Of a stretch of DNA of 7,587 bases, positions 5,520 to 7,587 are shown piece by piece (within the stretch, counting starts at the first letter, position 1; each line of letters starts with the position of its first letter). The position numbers and the translations under genes are program-made. This DNA is from CAZUGA01 sp964626505 (GTDB taxonomy: Bacteria > Pseudomonadota > Gammaproteobacteria > Methylococcales > UBA1147): assembly GCA_964626505.1 (NCBI GenBank), contig CAZVFR010000176.1, positions 1 to 7,587 on the forward strand, in the 5' to 3' direction. The notes beneath the pieces are model-generated. The model made no database searches and was not told where the DNA came from. It was given only the letters and a program-made list of their open reading frames with translations.

Positions 5520-5936
5520 ATGTCGTCATTCAAGGTGTTTGATATCGCGGGTTCCGGAATGAGCGCGCAGAATCTACGTTTAAATCTTGTCGCAAGCAAC
5601 CTGTCCAATGCCGACAGCGTCAGCAGCAGCATAGATGAAACCTATAAATCCAGACAACCGGTGTTCGCAGCGCAACTGCAGGGTGTATTAGATAAGCAAA
5701 ACGCGATGTCCGGCGTCAAGGTTCTGGGCGTAATAGAAAGTGATGCGCCTTTGGTTCGAGAATATGCCCCCGATCATCCGCTTGCTAATGAGGAGGGCTA
5801 TATCTTTAAACCCAATGTTAATTCTATTGAAGAGATGGCCAATATGATGTCGGCGTCTCGCTCGTATCAAAACAATGTTGAAGTATTGAATACGGCTAAA
5901 CAATTGCTGATTCAAACACTGCGGCTTGGACAATAA
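5520..5936 (+). CDS. flgC: FlgC, flagellar proximal rod protein
   Basis: The 138-residue product forms the proximal rod with FlgB and FlgF. The N-terminal rod motif is SGMSAQNLRLNLVASNLSNA (12-31), and the C-terminal motif SASRSYQNNVEVLNTAKQLL (111-130) with the ending LRLGQ is characteristic of FlgC. The middle (about 40-100) holds the usual PVFAA and EYAPDHPLANEEGYIFKPNV segments. GAGGAGA lies just before the ATG inside the end of flgB. Length is normal and the reading frame is intact. Confidence 0.98.
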   Translation: MSSFKVFDIAGSGMSAQNLRLNLVASNLSNADSVSSSIDETYKSRQPVFAAQLQGVLDKQNAMSGVKVLGVIESDAPLVREYAPDHPLANEEGYIFKPNVNSIEEMANMMSASRSYQNNVEVLNTAKQLLIQTLRLGQ

Positions 5937-5954
5937 ATAACCGGGAGATTTGAG

Positions 5955-6620
5955 ATGAACTTTAGTGTCGAAACATTGCAGGAATTGGGCGTAGCGAGAA
6001 GCGAACCGACTAAGCCTCGCAACCAACTGGGACAGGATGAATTTTTAAAATTAATGACCACTCAGTTAACTCATCAAGATCCATCCAAACCCCTAGAAAG
6101 CGGCGACTTTCTGGGACAGATCGCGCAATTTAGTACGGTTACCGGTATTCAGGACCTGCAAAATTCATTCAGCGAATTTGCCAGCGCGTTGACTTCCGAT
6201 CAAGCATTACAAGCCGCAAATTTGGTGGGACGTACAGTTTTAGCACCGGGTGATGAAGGTTTGCTCGCGGCGGGCGGAAAGTTGAATGGAGAACTGGTTA
6301 TTCCGGATCAAGCCACATCGGTTGTCGTTGAAATCCTGGATTCAAACGGAGGGCTGGTGGAACGCATCGATCTCGGTTCGCAATCGCCCGGGCAAACTGT
6401 ATTCAGTTGGGATGGCTTAGATAGCGATGGAATCGTTGCAAACCCCGGCACATATAAAATCCGCGCGAGCGCGGTCATCGATGGAACCAACACGGCACTT
6501 GCGTCGCTGGTACAGTCGAAGGTTGACAGCGTAACGTTGGGTAAGGGTAGCAGCGGCTTAAAAATCAACGTGGCAGGCCTTGGGCCGATTAGTTTTAATG
6601 ACATTCAGCAGATACTTTAA
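5955..6620 (+). CDS. flgD: FlgD, hook-cap (hook assembly) protein
   Basis: The 221-residue product caps the growing hook and guides addition of FlgE subunits; it is absent from the finished flagellum. The conserved N-terminal motif runs from about 27 to 72 (QDEFLKLMTTQLTHQDPSKP, then GDFLGQIAQFSTVTGIQ). Residues 85-221 form the tudor-like and Ig-like (FlgD_ig) region, including the hallmark FSWDGLDSDGIVANPGTYKI (150-169). Start at 5955 has GGGAG eight bases upstream, and 18 bases separate it from flgC. It is of typical length and shows no abnormality. Confidence 0.97.
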   Translation: MNFSVETLQELGVARSEPTKPRNQLGQDEFLKLMTTQLTHQDPSKPLESGDFLGQIAQFSTVTGIQDLQNSFSEFASALTSDQALQAANLVGRTVLAPGDEGLLAAGGKLNGELVIPDQATSVVVEILDSNGGLVERIDLGSQSPGQTVFSWDGLDSDGIVANPGTYKIRASAVIDGTNTALASLVQSKVDSVTLGKGSSGLKINVAGLGPISFNDIQQIL

Positions 6621-6632
6621 AGGTAAAATAAA

Positions 6633-7587
6633 ATGAGTTTCAGAACAGCACTCAGTGGCCTTAATGCCGCGTCTATCGACCTTTCAACGACTGGAAACAA
6701 CATTGCCAATGCCAGTACTAATGGTTTTAAGGAATCGCGTGCGGAGTTTGCGGACGTCTATGCGACAACCTTTCAGGGCATTGGCAGTTCAACCCCCGGC
6801 AGCGGGGTCCGAGTCACTCAAATTGCGCAGCAATTTAATCAAGGTAACGTTGACTTCACGTCTAATAATCTTGATTTAGCGATAAACGGGGATGGGTTCT
6901 ATGTGTTAAACGACAACGGCGCTATTGAATATACCCGAGCGGGTGCGTTCAGCATAGACCGGGATGGATTCGCCGTTAACCATTCGGACCAGCGTATACA
7001 GGTATTTCCAGCTGTTACGAATGCGGGAGTGACGACATTCAACACGGGAGTGTTGCAGGACCTTCAACTCTCCACAACGGTCTCAGCGCCCAATGCGACT
7101 GCGTCCGTAGGTGCTAATGTTAATCTGGATGCTCGTTCCACACCGCCGACGACTACGCCATTCGACCCGAATGATGCTACATCGTTTAACCATTCAACGT
7201 CTTTAAGTCTGTATGATTCCTTGGGTAATCAACATACCGGCACGTTTTATTATGTGGCCACGGCAACACCTAATCAATGGAATAGTCTTCTGTATATTGA
7301 CGGGACAAACGCTACCGTAGGTGGGGCCGCATCCACGCCACTGATTTTTGGTCCTAATGGTACGCTGACCTCGGCTTCTGGGAATGCTAATGGCCAGTTT
7401 ACCTACGACAATTTCACCATTCCCGGCGCCAATCCGCTGTCGGTCTCCATTGACTATTCTCAGACGACTCAATTCGGGAATAATTTCGGTGTTAATGACC
7501 TGCGCCAAGATGGATTTACCGCTGGCCGACTTAACGGCATTGACATATCCGACGAAGGTATCATTTTTTCAAGGTTTACGAATGGCC
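6633..7587 (+). CDS. flgE: FlgE, flagellar hook protein (N-terminal part)
   Basis: The frame is open from the ATG at 6633 to the window edge, 318 codons, with no stop, so the C-terminal part is outside. FlgE is the subunit of the hook, the universal joint between rod and filament. MSFRTALSGLNAASIDLSTT and GNNIANASTNGFKESRAEF (residues 1-39) are the classic hook/rod N-terminus, followed by NLDLAINGDGFYVL (79-92). Residues from about 140 onward form the surface domains, Thr/Asn/Ser-rich (for example SLSLYDSLGNQHTGTFYYV). The ATG lies 12 bases after the flgD stop, with AAAGG about nine bases upstream. It is part of the flgB operon. FlgE proteins usually exceed 400 residues, so about 100 or more residues are probably missing here. 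Confidence 0.97.
   Translation, partial: MSFRTALSGLNAASIDLSTTGNNIANASTNGFKESRAEFADVYATTFQGIGSSTPGSGVRVTQIAQQFNQGNVDFTSNNLDLAINGDGFYVLNDNGAIEYTRAGAFSIDRDGFAVNHSDQRIQVFPAVTNAGVTTFNTGVLQDLQLSTTVSAPNATASVGANVNLDARSTPPTTTPFDPNDATSFNHSTSLSLYDSLGNQHTGTFYYVATATPNQWNSLLYIDGTNATVGGAASTPLIFGPNGTLTSASGNANGQFTYDNFTIPGANPLSVSIDYSQTTQFGNNFGVNDLRQDGFTAGRLNGIDISDEGIIFSRFTNG

Overview
The window is the early part of a polar-type flagellar and chemotaxis locus of a gammaproteobacterium. The order flgN-flgM-flgA (minus strand), then cheV-cheR and flgBCDE (plus strand), is the layout familiar from Vibrio, Shewanella, Pseudomonas and Marinobacter/Cellvibrio-like bacteria. The stand-alone CheV next to CheR, together with both sigma-54 and sigma-28 promoter sequences, points the same way. 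The genus cannot be fixed from the sequence alone.

Region by region: 1-190 is low-complexity DNA, first an almost pure pyrimidine tract and then TTTG-type repeats. It looks unlike the rest and may be a chimeric or poorly assembled contig end. A minus-strand gene of unknown function (start at 527) runs into it, so its C-terminus cannot be trusted. Bases 528-1104 hold no convincing gene. They contain a GC-rich hairpin and a 167-bp inverted-repeat element (657-823) that resembles a MITE or a structured RNA. Bases 1105-2814 carry flgN, flgM and flgA on the minus strand. A very good sigma-28 (FliA) promoter lies before flgM and a sigma-54 promoter before flgA. Bases 2815-2940 are the divergent flgA/cheV control region, where a 14-bp inverted repeat brackets the flgA promoter. 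cheV (2941) and cheR (3940) follow. A 309-bp leader with TTGCC repeats and a sigma-54 promoter then precedes flgB, flgC, flgD and flgE. flgE runs off the right edge.

How the genes work together: FlgB and FlgC are proximal rod proteins, FlgD is the hook cap and FlgE the hook subunit. FlgA is the periplasmic chaperone for P-ring assembly. FlgM holds sigma-28 inactive until the hook is complete and FlgM is exported. FlgN is the chaperone for the hook-filament junction proteins. CheV and CheR couple receptors to CheA and tune receptor methylation. The promoters match the known hierarchy: sigma-54 for flgA and flgB (middle genes), sigma-28 for flgM (late).

The coding part is ordinary. The less ordinary material is the 528-1104 gap, the low-complexity left end, the repeats in the control regions, and one open plus-strand frame opposite the flgM-flgA gap. 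No clearly new system was found.
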